DNA of 64,000 nucleotides from Amphibalanus amphitrite (taxonomy: Eukaryota; Arthropoda; Thecostraca; Balanomorpha; Balanidae): contig NW_024881613.1 in assembly GCF_019059575.1 (NCBI RefSeq), positions 248,001 to 312,000 on the forward strand, in the 5' to 3' direction. Below the pieces are notes generated by a model. It did not search any database and was not told the origin of the DNA. It saw only the letters and a list, made by a program, of their open reading frames with translations. The first letter of the stretch is position 1; every line of letters starts with the position of its first letter. Position numbers and translations under genes: made by a program. Shown here piece by piece: positions 43,281 through 53,949 of this stretch.

Positions 43281-43445
43281 ACAGGCGTACTATTATAACC
43301 GCCTATCATGAATGTTGCACCGGTCTTCTGTTCCCATTTCAACATCAGCCAAATTTTGTGGGGGCAAAAGCATAGTCTTGCCCCCACGGCCTCCTGCCAG
43401 TGGGGGCAGTCTGCCCCCACTGCCCCCACGGTGGCGCCGCCCTTG

Positions 43446-43943
43446 CTAAAAGTATAAAAATGGCACCATTTCAGATCACGCTGCACGCCAAATATTGAAG
43501 GTTTCATCAAAATGCTCAAGGATACTACGCGAGTAGCAGTGGCCGGTGACGGAGAGAGACGAGTCGATGCGGCAGCAGCGGCCAAGATTCTTCAAGTTAG
43601 CGGCGGCGAGGCTCTGGAGGTAGTCAGACGATGGCAGGCACGGCGGAAAGCACCGGGTGACACCGGCTGGGCCGGCTGCCGCTGAGCGGCTCGCCGGAGC
43701 TGCGGCTCAGCGATTTGCCGGAGCTGCCGCTGAGCGACTCGGAGGACAACGAGCAGCGTCGTGCGGGTGGAGGCGGCCGAGCGCGCCGCTGACGCTGCAG
43801 CCGACCACGATTGCGAAGTAACTGGTAGTGGTCGAGATATGGTAACCTTTATAAGCGACGGAACCTACTGGTGCGCTGCGCTGCATGCATTGAGCGTTAG
43901 AGAGCAAACTCCTCGGCCTTCACCTCGATGGCAACTCATTAAA
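43446..43943 (+). repeat. Duplicated segment, copy 1, right part
   Basis: Continues the homology with 51550-52068 after the hAT insertion. It contains a 57-codon open frame (43512-43685, starting MLKDTTRVAVAGDGERRV) and CGGCTC/GAGCTG repeats whose translation resembles alternating LPLSGSPEL and LRLSDLPEL units. The equivalent frame in copy 2 is shifted, so coding is not conserved. It ends GCAACTCATTAAAGGG, an uninterrupted TTAA site that is occupied in copy 2. Confidence 0.88.
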
Positions 43944-44961
43944 GGGAGATTATGACCTTTTTCCACAAAATCTGAGTTAGGACCATTTTCTGACAAAACA
44001 CAACAAGTTATAATGTAAATTAAAACCATTTTGCTCAATTCGGTACCTTGCCGCAAATATCTCAACTTGAAGTCACGTTAGCGGGGAGCGCTGAAAATGA
44101 CCGTTGAATAAGTACTTACATCACTTTTTGGTACTTGCATGTAATTTTGTAAAATGAGCGTATTCCTTACATTTGATCTTCATCACATCTAGTTAGTTAA
44201 TGGTCGTCTATAGTGCCTTCAAAAGATATTCATGGTTTGGGGGTGGTTTATGTCTAAATTTACGCAACTATTTTTCCTGTTCATCATCTGACGCCATATG
44301 CTGCTATTTTAGTAGCAACGACTCAATTTTGAATCGGTCCCGCCGACTGCACAATAAAAGAAGACAGATACAACACTTTTGCGGCATCACTGAAAAACTT
44401 ATGCAGTACTGTTATCAAAATTCTCATAACACCGTTCGACAAACCTGAAGTCTTTTTGAAATAAATATGCTTGTATTTTTCGCTTCAGGCTCTGAGGCCA
44501 AAATAATGAATTTCGTAGTCGCAATCGCAAGATTTGGCTGCGTTTCTGGCGCATGCCGTTCATTTGTGGCGCAAAATAATGTTGGAAACAAAGAAGAGTA
44601 GGCACTATGTACCCCCGAATTAGAATCTAATTAATTCTAAACCGAATTAACTCTAATTCAAATTAGAATCCTTACAACCAAGCAACGACAAGGCGATAAC
44701 ATAAACAAAAACCCAAGCGTCGCTGTTTGAAACAAAAGCGCCATATACTGCGACTTTTTTATAGAGAAGGACAAGAAGGACAACGCATTCCGGTGGGTAT
44801 TACAAGTATTGCAAGTACTGCTTCTTTTTTGCAAAAATAAAAACCTTTTTCACATACGAAAATGTGCTAGGAAATTTTCATATTTTATAGAAACTACAGT
44901 AGAAATAGTATAGATGTCGAGTAATTTTTATTTAAGAAAAAAGAAAGCTCATTATCTCCCT
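43944..44961. other. Non-coding spacer between transposons
   Basis: AT-rich; an AATTCTAATT-rich stretch lies near 44620-44665. I see no gene or clear element. Confidence 0.5.
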
Positions 44962-45865
44962 TTAACCCTCGCATGTGTGCGTCTTTTTCCAGCTTCTAAT
45001 GTGTAGGGGGGGGGGGGTCGGTTGGACCCCCCTTGCCGTTTGGCCCCTGATCGAGCTAGAGCTTCGCGGAAAAAACGAGCGTGTTGCCCGTGACGAGAGG
45101 AAGCCGATGATACCCAATTTTAAGGTCCTAGGTCATTGGTTGACCTTCCAGGTCAGGTCAATGACCCAAAGTCGGGAAAATCGGGACCTATTAGAAAGTC
45201 GTAAAGTGTGGCTGCTAAGGGGTTTTTCGGGGTGCTGATCACGAATATCGTGTTAGTTTTGATCATAGATGATGTCTTTAAGCATTTAGACCAGGTCGGG
45301 TCAGGTCAGGTCAGGTCAACCAGTAGGCGTCGTGACGGGTATTCGTAGTACGTGTCAACCGCCTCTGACAGCTTCGTAACATGTTACGAAGGCACCAAAT
45401 CTACTTCGTAAATGTTCAAATGGTTGCTAAATTCGAATTCAGCTCCAAAAACTAGCCTAGAAACATGTAAAACTCGAAAAAGTGAACTGAGGTCACCCGA
45501 GGTCACCAAAGGTCAATGACCTGACCTGACCTTCAGGTGACCTTGACACCCACCCTAATGCATGGGAGCAACATCAAATCACATGTTTGAACGTTTGAAA
45601 CCACGAAAAGCTTGCAAACGCGCGGCTAATGCGAGCCGACAGTACGCCAAATCGCGATTCCGGCCAAACATGGTCTCGGAAAAGAGGTCACAGGTCAAAG
45701 GTCATTTGGGTCAGGGTCATGAAATTTTCAGGGTAGGTGTAAAATTGATCAATGCGAGGGTACTGAAAGTTTCGTCGCGATCGGCCGCTTTTTACGCGAG
45801 TTATTCGCGAAAAACCATGGGGGGGGGGTCCATCCGACCCCCCCCCCTACACATGCGAGGGTTAA
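44962..45865. mobile_element. TTAA-flanked AGGTCA-rich element (copy C)
   Basis: TTAA at 44962-44965 and 45862-45865; inverted ends CCCTCGCATGTG. Hairpins of a G-run, TCGGTTGGA and C-run (left) and a G-run, TCCATCCGA and C-run (right) lie just inside. Interior has a GGTCA tandem run (45296-45320) and a triple DR1 with three AGGTCA at one-base spacing (45685-45704). The left third is homologous to the element at 48402-49378 (GGAAAAAACGAGCGTG, TTTTAAGGTCCTAGGTCA). Confidence 0.85.
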
Positions 45866-46716
45866 CCCTCGCCGAACCTATTGGTTCTCTCATTTCCGCA
45901 CATGTTGTGAAAATCTCAGACCCGGTTCTTCAAGGTCAGGTCACCAGGTCACGTCAAGTGACCATAAGTCAATGGGAGAAAATTGAAATGTGCCTCTTTT
46001 GGACGAATGTCGTTCAAAATGCTCACAAACATCGGTTCCTACGTAAACATAACACACTGAATCGGAAAACTACAACTGTGACCCCTCTGTGTGCCCCTGA
46101 GGTCACCTCAGGTCATGAACGATCACCAACAGTTTTGTGGCCATAACTTTTGATAGAGACGTGCTAGAGCGGTGAAAACACGTCAGCTGTGTTCAGCTCG
46201 ACCATACGGATCGCCTGATATGCAGCATGACCCTTTCCGGTCAGGTCATGACCTTGACCTAAGGTCAAATTTTAAAAATGTGCTGCTGCCAACGGTGCTG
46301 CCAAAAGTAAAGTCGTGACTCTTTTGAGTCAAAAGTTATTGCCGAAAAACATTGTTCGGGAAAACGGCTATTTTCACAGTTTTTGCCCTCTGGAGGCTAA
46401 ACCGTTGACCTGATGTGAGATCTGAGATCATTAGGTTTAGGTACCTATTCAGAAAGGTATGTAAAAGGGCTATCGAATGCGCTTTTCCGCGGCGCTGTAG
46501 CTCTATTGGTTCCCGAGTTAGCCGGTGGCAGTTTCCAAAATTATTGAAATGGACTAAATTTGACCTTTGATGACCTCTGGTGACCTGACCTTTGACCTGA
46601 AATTAAAAATCACCGAAGCTACGTGGCCTAGGAGCCAAGTTAGACGGGGGCGTGAAAACGCCCCCTTCCCCCAGTACTCGGCGGAAAGTTCAGGCCACCA
46701 GCACGGCGTGGGTTAA
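45862..46716. mobile_element. TTAA-flanked AGGTCA-rich element (copy D), abutting copy C
   Basis: Shares its left TTAA with copy C and ends with TTAA at 46713-46716. The left end is CCCTCGCCGAACCTATTGG, the right, inverted, CCCACGCCGTGCTGG; only the outermost bases match. A GGGGGCGTGAAAACGCCCCC hairpin lies near the right end. The 3' half matches the fragment at 40.55-40.9 kb. Confidence 0.75.
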
Positions 46717-47045
46717 AGGCACTTGCAATAACAATCTAACAGTCGACAGTAAAAGATGATAGAACTTGAAAGCTTTTCTTTTTTTTTCTTTTTATAAATT
46801 TAGTCCGAACCTTTTGATAGGAAGGATTCACAGGGAAAGAGCCACCGCTAAGCGAAGCTTGTTGCAGTGACCCTGCCCTCTACCTTCCGATCGTCAAATC
46901 CCAGTTCTATGACAGAATTTAGAGTCCAAAGTTTAATGTGCGCACATAGCCGCGCACGGCCGGACCCTCGCTGACTTCGTCTGGTTACGGCCTGCCACCA
47001 ACCGCAAGCATGCCTGTCAGGAGGCCCATAAACGTCAAGCGTCCG
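46717..47045. other. Spacer, probably SINE body
   Basis: No gene seen. It may include the 3' body of the tRNA-like SINE on the minus strand, because homology-independent landmarks other than a T-rich run near 46776-46800 are absent. Confidence 0.35.
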
Positions 47046-47131
47046 TCGCGCTTCGAACCCGGACTGTTATAGCCGCGAACCCGTGCTCTCACCACTTGGA
47101 GTTCAACACTCTACCAACTGAGCACGGGACC
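47046..47131 (-). repeat. tRNA-like sequence, probable SINE head or tRNA pseudogene
   Basis: On the minus strand an A-box-like TGCTCAGTTGGTAGAG (about 47109-47124) and a B-box-like GGGTTCGAAGCGC (47048-47060) are spaced as in a tRNA with a long variable arm. The two acceptor strands do not pair, so it is not a working tRNA gene. It could supply a pol III promoter to a SINE. Confidence 0.55.
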
Positions 47132-47325
47132 GGCTTGCCTCGCCAAAAGACTAAAAATACTTAATGCAGTATTGCATACCTATTACCTACCAACAAAGAT
47201 AACCAGCGTTATTTGCTAAATTTACAATCTATTTGAAATGCCTTCCTTTCGTCACGACAAAGATGCTTGATTGCGAGCCTGACAATTATTGTTCATATTA
47301 CGGAATATGGACGAGTTCCTACTTT

Positions 47326-48322
47326 TTAACCCTATTCCTGGCGGGCTCCGCCGGGACAAGAAACTGGCGGGGGGGGGGGCCGATTCGGCCCCCCCTTCAG
47401 ATCTCAAAAACTACACATCGCAGCGACAAACGGTAAACGGCATCGGATACGCACGGTCAAGATCTACAATTTTTACTGAGGTCATTTTCAGGTCAGGTCA
47501 AAGATGACGTCACAGGGGTCGAAAAAGTCAAAATGGCGGCGCTAGATATGGAGAGAGTTTTTCTCGAATAACTTTCGAATTAGTCAAGATAGGAACAAAC
47601 TAAGGGCATCATCGTGATCCTCTCGTCAATCCGCATCGAATGATATATATGTTGACCTCGAAAGGTCAAGGTCAAAGGTTGACCTCCGGTCACGTGACCT
47701 CGAGGTCATCATGTATATCATTCGATGCATCTTGACGAGCTGAACACAATGAGACCATCCACGCGTCTGTATCTTGTTCCTGTACGGAGTTATTGGCCAA
47801 AAACCTTTGGTGACCTTTGATGACGTCACATGACCTCACAGCTGCCCAACAGCAAAAAAGACCTCAAGGTAGTGAAGGTTGATCGTATATGAAGTCATGT
47901 ATGGTATATGGGGCCATTCCGACCCGTTTTAGTGGTAAGAACAGGGAGTTGATTTTTCCCCCATTGACTTATAATGGGGAGGTCGCGAAACTGACCTGAC
48001 CTTAGGTCACCGATATCAAAATTCCGAGATATACAAATTGCACATACTGGTACCCTAACTAAAGCCTGAAGAGAAGAAATTGATCGGTCAAAAACTCTAG
48101 CTCTGGCGTGATTGCAAACTTTTCTGAGGTAGGGTCACCAAACCGCCTCTGGTGACCTGACCTGAGGTCAGATCAACTCAAAATTTTCAGACATGTTGCG
48201 TAGAAGCCTTTTAGGAAAAGTCAGAAAATTTGAGCTTCCTAGCTCAACGCGTTTGGGAGAAATAACCAAAAAACCTCAGGGGGGCTCCTGAGGCCCCCCC
48301 CCCCCGCCAGGAATAGGGTTAA
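47326..48322. mobile_element. TTAA-flanked AGGTCA-rich element (copy B)
   Basis: TTAA at both ends (47326-47329, 48319-48322) with the exact inverted repeat CCCTATTCCTGGCGGG. Left hairpin: G-run, CCGATTCGG, C-run; right hairpin GGGGGCTCCTGAGGCCCCC. The core (about 47490-48030) is the inverted homologue of 27600-28320, including the CATCGAATGATATAT palindrome arms and the phrase TATATGGGGCCATTCC. Ends differ from that copy. Confidence 0.88.
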
Positions 48323-48401
48323 CTACGGGGTGCTACTATAAACAGCTGTATGTATATACACTGCATACTGTATATCCATCGCCGGACCTATTGGTTTTCT
48401 A

Positions 48402-49378
48402 CAAACGCGCCGGCCGAGGGGGGAGGGGGGGGGGGCAATAACGACCCCCCTCGCCGTTTCGCCCCTGGTGGAGCTAGCGCGTCGCGGAAAAAACGAGCGT
48501 GTGTGCCGTTACAAGATGCAGAGATTGATACCCGATTTTAAGGTCCTAGGTCAACCGGTGACCTCTGAGGTCAGGTCAAGTGCCCCAAGGAAGGTTACGT
48601 TTTCGATGGAATAACTTCGCAAAAAACGGCCGCAGAGCCGCGATTTTGGCAGCATCGTGTTCGCCGTCGCTCAGGCACGTCGAATCATATACTTTTTGTT
48701 TGGGTGAGGTCAACCTAGGGTGTTGACCTCGGGTCACAGTCAGGTCAGCGCCCCAGGTCACCAAATTGGTCGAAGGAGATCATGTCGTATACCATTCGAT
48801 TCAGCAGGTCTTCCTGAATCTATTGGTGGCTTTCCTGACTCGCTAGCTCAATTTGATCGGGAGTTACTGAAGAAAACCTATGACTCTAATGACATCATAA
48901 ATGACGTCACGCCAGGTCAACATTGCAAAAGTAACGCATCGAACCTTGCAATAAGTGCATGATATCACGATTCTGTACGCATTTTTCCCCATTCACTTTA
49001 AATGGTAAGGTCACGAAAATGACCTGACCTCATATGATCTTTAGAAAAATCCGAAATACACAAGTTGTGAGACTCCTTATGGATGCTAGGTCCTGCAAGT
49101 TTCATTTCCCTGTGAAAGCTCCTCTGGCAGTGAGGGCGTTGCGAAGTTGCGACGCCTTAAGACCGTGCAGAGGTTCATTTATGACGTCATCAGTCAGTGA
49201 CCTGACCTGACCCGAAAGTGCGATTGGTGTCAAAAGATCCGGCTTGAATCAAAGGTCAGGTACCTATGCCAAGTTTCAGCTCTCTATCGTCGCCCGTCGG
49301 CGTGTTTGGAGCTATCGCGAAAAAAAACGTGGGGGGCGGCTGCCCCCCTCAGCCCCCCCCTCAGCCGGCGGGGGTTAA
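48402..49378. mobile_element. TTAA-family AGGTCA-rich element (copy F), left TTAA lost
   Basis: Right end TTAA at 49375-49378 with inverted CCCCCGCCGGCTGAGG; left end decayed to AAACGCGCCGGCCGAGG at 48402 followed by a G-run/C-run stem. A short relic of another end type (CGCCGGACCTATTGG, 48379-48393) sits immediately outside. The interior matches copy C on the left and has the shared palindrome arm TATACCATTCGAT near 48788. Confidence 0.78.
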
Positions 49379-49559
49379 CTAAGACACAATTTCCAGGTAA
49401 TTCCCGTGCACAATTCAATTTGAAATCGATTATTTTTTGCAAGAAATTTTGCTTTTAGAACGGGACAAGTGTTAGTGTCACATAATCTTTTTGGGGATAG
49501 AGGATGGAGCCGACTGCAGAGTCGGGTCGCTTTTCCTGGCCCGGAGTCTGAACGCTTGA

Positions 49560-51110
49560 CTCTTAGCTACAGAAAGAGCCTCTGAGCACATGAAGGGGCC
49601 CTTGAACACTTGACGGGGTCCCCTGAGCTACAGAACGGCCGTGCGAATACACAAGGCCCTCTGAGCGCATGAATAGGCCCCTGATCTCTTTATGAGGGCC
49701 GTCTGAGCGCATACAATACAGAAGGCTCGATGGGGCCCCTCTGAGCTACAGAATGGCCCTGAGTACACGACAGAGTCCCCTAAGTGCATGAAAGGGTCCT
49801 CTGATCACTTGACGGGCCCATGATTGCTTGGCGGGGCCCTCTAAGCCAGAAAAGGCCCTATGAGTACGCGACAGAGCCCTCTAAGCAAATGAAGAGGCTC
49901 CTGGTTGCACGTGACGGGGCCTTCTGAGCTAAAAGAAAACTCTCTGAGCATATAAAGGGCCCCTGAACGCTTGGCAGGGCTCTCTGAGCGACAGAAAAGC
50001 TCTGAGTACAGGAGAGTGCCCTCTAAACGCATAAAGGGGCCCCTGCTTCCTTGATGGGCGCCCTCCTGAGCACATAATTAGGGTCCATGATTGTGACGGG
50101 GGCCCTTTAAGCTACATAAAGGCTCTCTGAGTACACGACAGGGCCCTCTGAGCGCGTGAAGGGCCCCCTGATCGCGTGACGGGGCCCTCTGAGCTACATA
50201 AAAGCTATCTGATCATATAAAGGACCCCTGAACGTTTGGTAGGGCTCTCTAAGCGACAGAAGGGCCCTCTAAACGCATAAAGGGCCCCTGAATGTTTGAC
50301 GGGGCTGCCCCTATGAGCTACAGAAAACCCCCCACGTACACGACGGGGCCCTCTGACCGCATGCAGGGGCCCCTGATTGTTTGGCTGGGCCCTCTAAGCC
50401 ATAGAAAGGCCATATCAGTACACGACAGGGCCCTCAGTGAGTCTAAGCGCATGAGGAAGCCCCTAATCCCACGTAACGGGCCCTCTGAGCTACAATAAAA
50501 CTATCTGGGCATATAAAGGGTCCCTGAGCGCCTGACGGGGCTCTCTGAGTGACAAGAAGGCCCCCAGCGATTAGAGGGCCCCTGAACGCTTGACGAGGGT
50601 CCTATGAGCTACAGAAAAGCCCTGAGTACAAGAGAGGGCCCTTTAAACGCATGAAGGTGCCCCTGATTCCTTGGCGAGGGCCCTCCGAGCACATGATAAA
50701 GGCCCTAATTGCTTGACGGGGCCCTCTAAGGTACATGAAGGCCCTATGAGTACACGGCAGGGCCCTCTAAGCGCATGAAGAGGCCCCTAATCGCACGTGA
50801 CGGGGCCCTCTGAGCTACAAGAAAACTCTCTGAGCATTAAAAGGGCCCCCTGAACGTCTGACAGGCCTCTCTGAGCGACAGAAGGGCCTCCAGCGCTTAA
50901 AGGGCCTCTGAACGCTTGACGATGGCCCTATGAGTTACAGAAAAGCCCTGAGTACACGAGAGGGCCCTCTAAACTCATGAACGGGTCCCTGATTCCTTGA
51001 CGGGGCCCTCTGAGCACATTATAAGGGTTCCTAATCGCTTGACGGGGGCCCCTCTAAGCTACATAAAGGCCCTCTGAATACGCGACAGGACAGGCCTTTA
51101 AAGCGACCTA
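49560..51110. repeat. GGGCCC higher-order satellite array, about 1.55 kb
   Basis: Degenerate 20-25 bp monomers, each starting with a GGGCCC-type palindrome, cycle through recurring types: CTCTGAGCTACAGAAA, CTCTGAGTACACGACA, CTCTAAGCGCATGAAG and CTGATTGCTTGACG. Together they make a higher-order unit of roughly 90 bp repeated about 15 or more times. No coding. The repeat style resembles the interior of the hAT element at 59118-61434. Confidence 0.88.
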
Positions 51111-51358
51111 CCGATCAGTAGCGGCCTGTAACAGCCGCCTGTTAAATTTGTCAGCATTGGCCCTCTGTCGGCAATAGTTATTTGATCTCTGCTAGAACCC
51201 ATTTAACGGTTTTAGATGGCCATTGCACGACTACTTAAAAGTCTTGAAAAAGTTCAGACTGGGCTCCTGACTGTGGGGTACTGGGTATATGCAGTACCCC
51301 ACAGTCAAATGACTGTGGGGTACTAGTACCCCACGTACCCCACGGTGGCGCCGCCCAT
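51111..51358. mobile_element. Solo right end of a GGCGCC-type hAT element
   Basis: GTGGGGTAC and its complement GTACCCCAC alternate at 51273-51340 and end in CACGGTGGCGCCGCCCATG, the same terminal form as the right end of the hAT at 43445. A matching left end was not found nearby, so the satellite just upstream may be the body of this element with its left end lost. Confidence 0.55.
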
Positions 51359-52068
51359 GACCGAATCGGTCCAAGACCACCAGCCCCCTAATTTGCAGAC
51401 TTCTTCTGAAGCTATACCTACTTGACCGAATCCAATAAAACCTTCATTATTTGACGCGCCGCGGTCTAGAAGATGTTATTGTTAACATTTTATCAGTTTG
51501 TCCTAACGGTCAGGAGGGCTTTGGGGCTTCCGGGGCTTTGAATCGATGCCTAAAAGTATAAAAATGGCACCATTTCAGACCACGCGGCACGCCAAATATT
51601 GAAGATTTCATTAAAATGCTCAAGAATACCTACTACGCGAGAAGCAGAAGCCGGTGACGGAGAGAGACGAGTCGGTGCGGCAGCGGCGGCCAAGATTATT
51701 CAAGTTAGCGGCGCCCGGCGGCGAGGCTCTGGAGGTAGTCAGACGATGGCAGGCATGGCGGAAAGCACCGGGTGCCACCGGCTGGGCCGGCTGCCGCTGA
51801 GCGGCTCGCCGGAGCTGCGGCTCAGCGATTTGCCGGAGTTGCCGCTGAGCGACTCGGAGGACACCGAGCAACGTCGTGCGGGTGGGGGCGGCCGAGCGCG
51901 CCGCTGACGCTGGCCGATCACGAATGCTAAGTACCTAACTGGTAGTGGTCGAGATATGGTAACCTTTATGACTTTTATCAGCGACGGAAGCCACTGGTGC
52001 GCTGCGCTGCATGCATTGAGCGTTAGAGAGCAAACTCTTCGGCCTTCACCTTGATGGCAACTCATTAA
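51359..52068 (+). repeat. Duplicated segment, copy 2 (empty hAT site, occupied TTAA site)
   Basis: Homologous to 41219-41418 joined to 43446-43943. At 51549-51556 the CTAAAAGT target is single, so the hAT insertion in copy 1 came after or outside this copy. It ends CAACTCATTAA and passes straight into a TTAA-family element end (CCCTCGCCGAACC), where copy 1 continues AGGG. It contains the LPLSGSPELRLSDLPELPL repeat translation but no conserved frame. Confidence 0.9.
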
Positions 52069-52098
52069 CCCTCGCCGAACCTATTGGTTCTCTAGTTA
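52065..52098. mobile_element. Left end of a TTAA-family element (copy H)
   Basis: TTAACCCTCGCCGAACC and the following TATTGGTTCTCT are identical to the left end of copy D at 45862. The element is interrupted after 33 bases by another MITE; I could not find its remainder after 53079. Confidence 0.7.
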
Positions 52099-53073
52099 GG
52101 GGAAAGTGGGGTAAGACGGTCAGGGTAGGTAAGACGGGCACCCCTTCTGCAGACCAAACCAATAGCGCTACGAGTGAGAAAAATTAGGACAAGAATTGCC
52201 TTTCCCACTACACACCACCATTGAAGTCTGGTGAATTTGTGTGCAGTCGATAATCTTTTATTTTGATTTCTTTAAAACACTCATTTAATTGAAAACATCC
52301 ATAATGTATTGTGCAAGCTTTTGTGTGCAGCACTATAGGGTTAAAAACTCGCAATCTTTTGTGGTACACTCATATAGGTACCACCAGTGTTCATTTACCG
52401 CGGATTTGCTTTGTCTGCATCAAATTGTCCACAGAGAAAAATCGTGCTGAACTTCTGACATTGAAGTTTGAGGTAAGATAAAGACGACCAACTTATGAAC
52501 CCAATGGGTCTGTAATGGTGAAAATATTTTTGCTGTTGGAAAATTGTTGCTGTAGGAAAAAAGAAGCATTTCTAATAAGAATATGTTCGATTCCGATATT
52601 CACAGACATGTTAGCACTATTCCTTCGGCACAGTTTATTCTCGAATAATGAATGTGAAAAATGTTTCTACATGGCTTCTGAACTAGGGCTATATACGAGC
52701 ATACGACTTCTGCACGAATCTCGTATACCTACCCACTGCCATTTCCGAAGCACTTGAGAACAACGAGCGACTGTATCAATGCGGCTAATCTCGGGCATTT
52801 GTTGCGAGCTGTGCTAATCGGTGAAAGAAGCTGGCCGTCTTGTCCTACCCATGTGACCGTCTTACCCCATGGGGTGGGGTAAGACGGGTTTTTGCAAGGT
52901 TTTGCAAAAATAGCTGCAGTTTATTTGTTGAATCAGGCCTAAGTCTCATCTTCTGGCAAATGGAAGTAACATGTCTAAAAAAGGTTTTCACTCAGTTTCC
53001 CGTTTCTATGTTGTTTCTAACCGGCCGAAAAATGGCTCCAAAGTTAAGGTGCCCGTCTAACCCCACTTTCCCC
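52099..53073. mobile_element. MITE with GGGGAAAGTGGGGT inverted ends, nested in copy H
   Basis: Inverted ends GGGGAAAGTGGGGT at 52099 and complement at 53060-53073 continue as (A/T)AGACGG, about 21 bp with one mismatch. A 6-bp TAGTTA duplication flanks it (52093-52098, 53074-53079). GTAAGACGGGY phrases recur inside in both orientations (52116, 52854, 52872). No transposase; superfamily not identified. Confidence 0.8.
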
Positions 53074-53236
53074 TAGTTATTTAGTCTGTTGACACTTGAT
53101 AAAAACGTTTACGTTACACATAGGTACAATGAATATGGATAAAACTCAGGTGACAGGCGTGTCCACCAAAACACATGTCATAGAATTCTATATGTACTAA
53201 AAGGTTGCTTAGACACATAACACATTAAACAAAACG

Positions 53237-53949
53237 TCATCGATCAAAACACTCGAACCGATCTAAAACCATGTGACAAAACCTTGCTAAATCTAAAACG
53301 TTTCCCTCCATTAGCGCTTCTAAATCCCTAAAATTCACGTTTGGGGAAACTGTCCCTAAAAGGCTCTGGACAAAACAACAACACATGCCGCTCTGTCTGA
53401 ACCGCGCCACACATACAAAGCCTCTCATCTGCGGGCAAGCGTGCCCACCTTCCCGTTTCAATTTGAAGCCTATGGGAGCCTAAACGAATTCGAGTAAATG
53501 CGGTACGCACATACTCGGGAACATTTTTATCATACATTGGGTGTCGCTTGAGGTGGGGATTAAACTGACAGTATGCAGGCTCTTCTCGCAGATGCCGATC
53601 CACAAATCCTGATCTGAATACTCGCTAGACTGGCGGCTCGAAAAGACCCAGATTCATATTGCATTACAGCATCAATATACTTCCCGGCCCCTGCGCCTGC
53701 TTGTCTCGCTAAATTTAGTGCAAAGAACGCTGAGCTGGTATAAAAGTTTTCACGCGAGGTCAACTTATCGGCGAATTTCCTTTGGAACAAGGCCCTAAAT
53801 ATTTGGAATTCCTTGACAAAAGCGGCAGTGTCTGGATATTCTAGTTCCGCCAGAACTAAGTCCGTACATGTCTGGTTGCGAACCGACAATAACTGCTTGC
53901 CTTCAGCGCTGACAATATCGGTGAAATAACTGATTTTATGCCGTTGCAC
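53237..53949 (-). pseudogene. Non-LTR retrotransposon C-terminus with zf-RVT-like knuckle, broken
   Basis: Two overlapping frames on the minus strand. The first (53949-53560) has no clear motif until its end; the second (53603-53328) reads RTAFTRIRLGSHRLQIETGR and then LCMCGAVQTERHVLLFCP, the C-x-C...H..C knuckle at the C terminus of many LINE-type RTs. The frame break near 53580 and lack of an RT core show a truncated dead copy. Confidence 0.7.

Larger units (their letters stand above)
41419..43445. mobile_element. hAT element with 8-bp target duplication, transposase remnant inside
   Basis: Ends CAGTGGCGGCGCC (left) and GGCGCCGCCCTTG (right, inverted) are flanked by exact CTAAAAGT duplications (41411-41418, 43446-43453). 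The paralogous segment at 51.5 kb has the empty site with a single CTAAAAGT, which proves both boundaries. The interior contains a nested TTAA element (41583-42798) and a hAT transposase C-terminal remnant on the minus strand (listed separately). Near each end the sequence is rich in GCCCCCAC/GTGGGGGC. Confidence 0.92.

Noticed and set aside
45562..46146. 194-codon open frame in TTAA elements C and D
   Set aside because: It crosses an element boundary and two homopolymer hairpins; homologous copies do not keep the frame.
47046..47131. Functional tRNA gene
   Set aside because: Acceptor stem does not pair and the anticodon arm is irregular; kept only as tRNA-like repeat.
49560..51110. CRISPR-like array of short repeats
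   Set aside because: Monomers are contiguous and degenerate without unique spacers, and the genome is an animal one.
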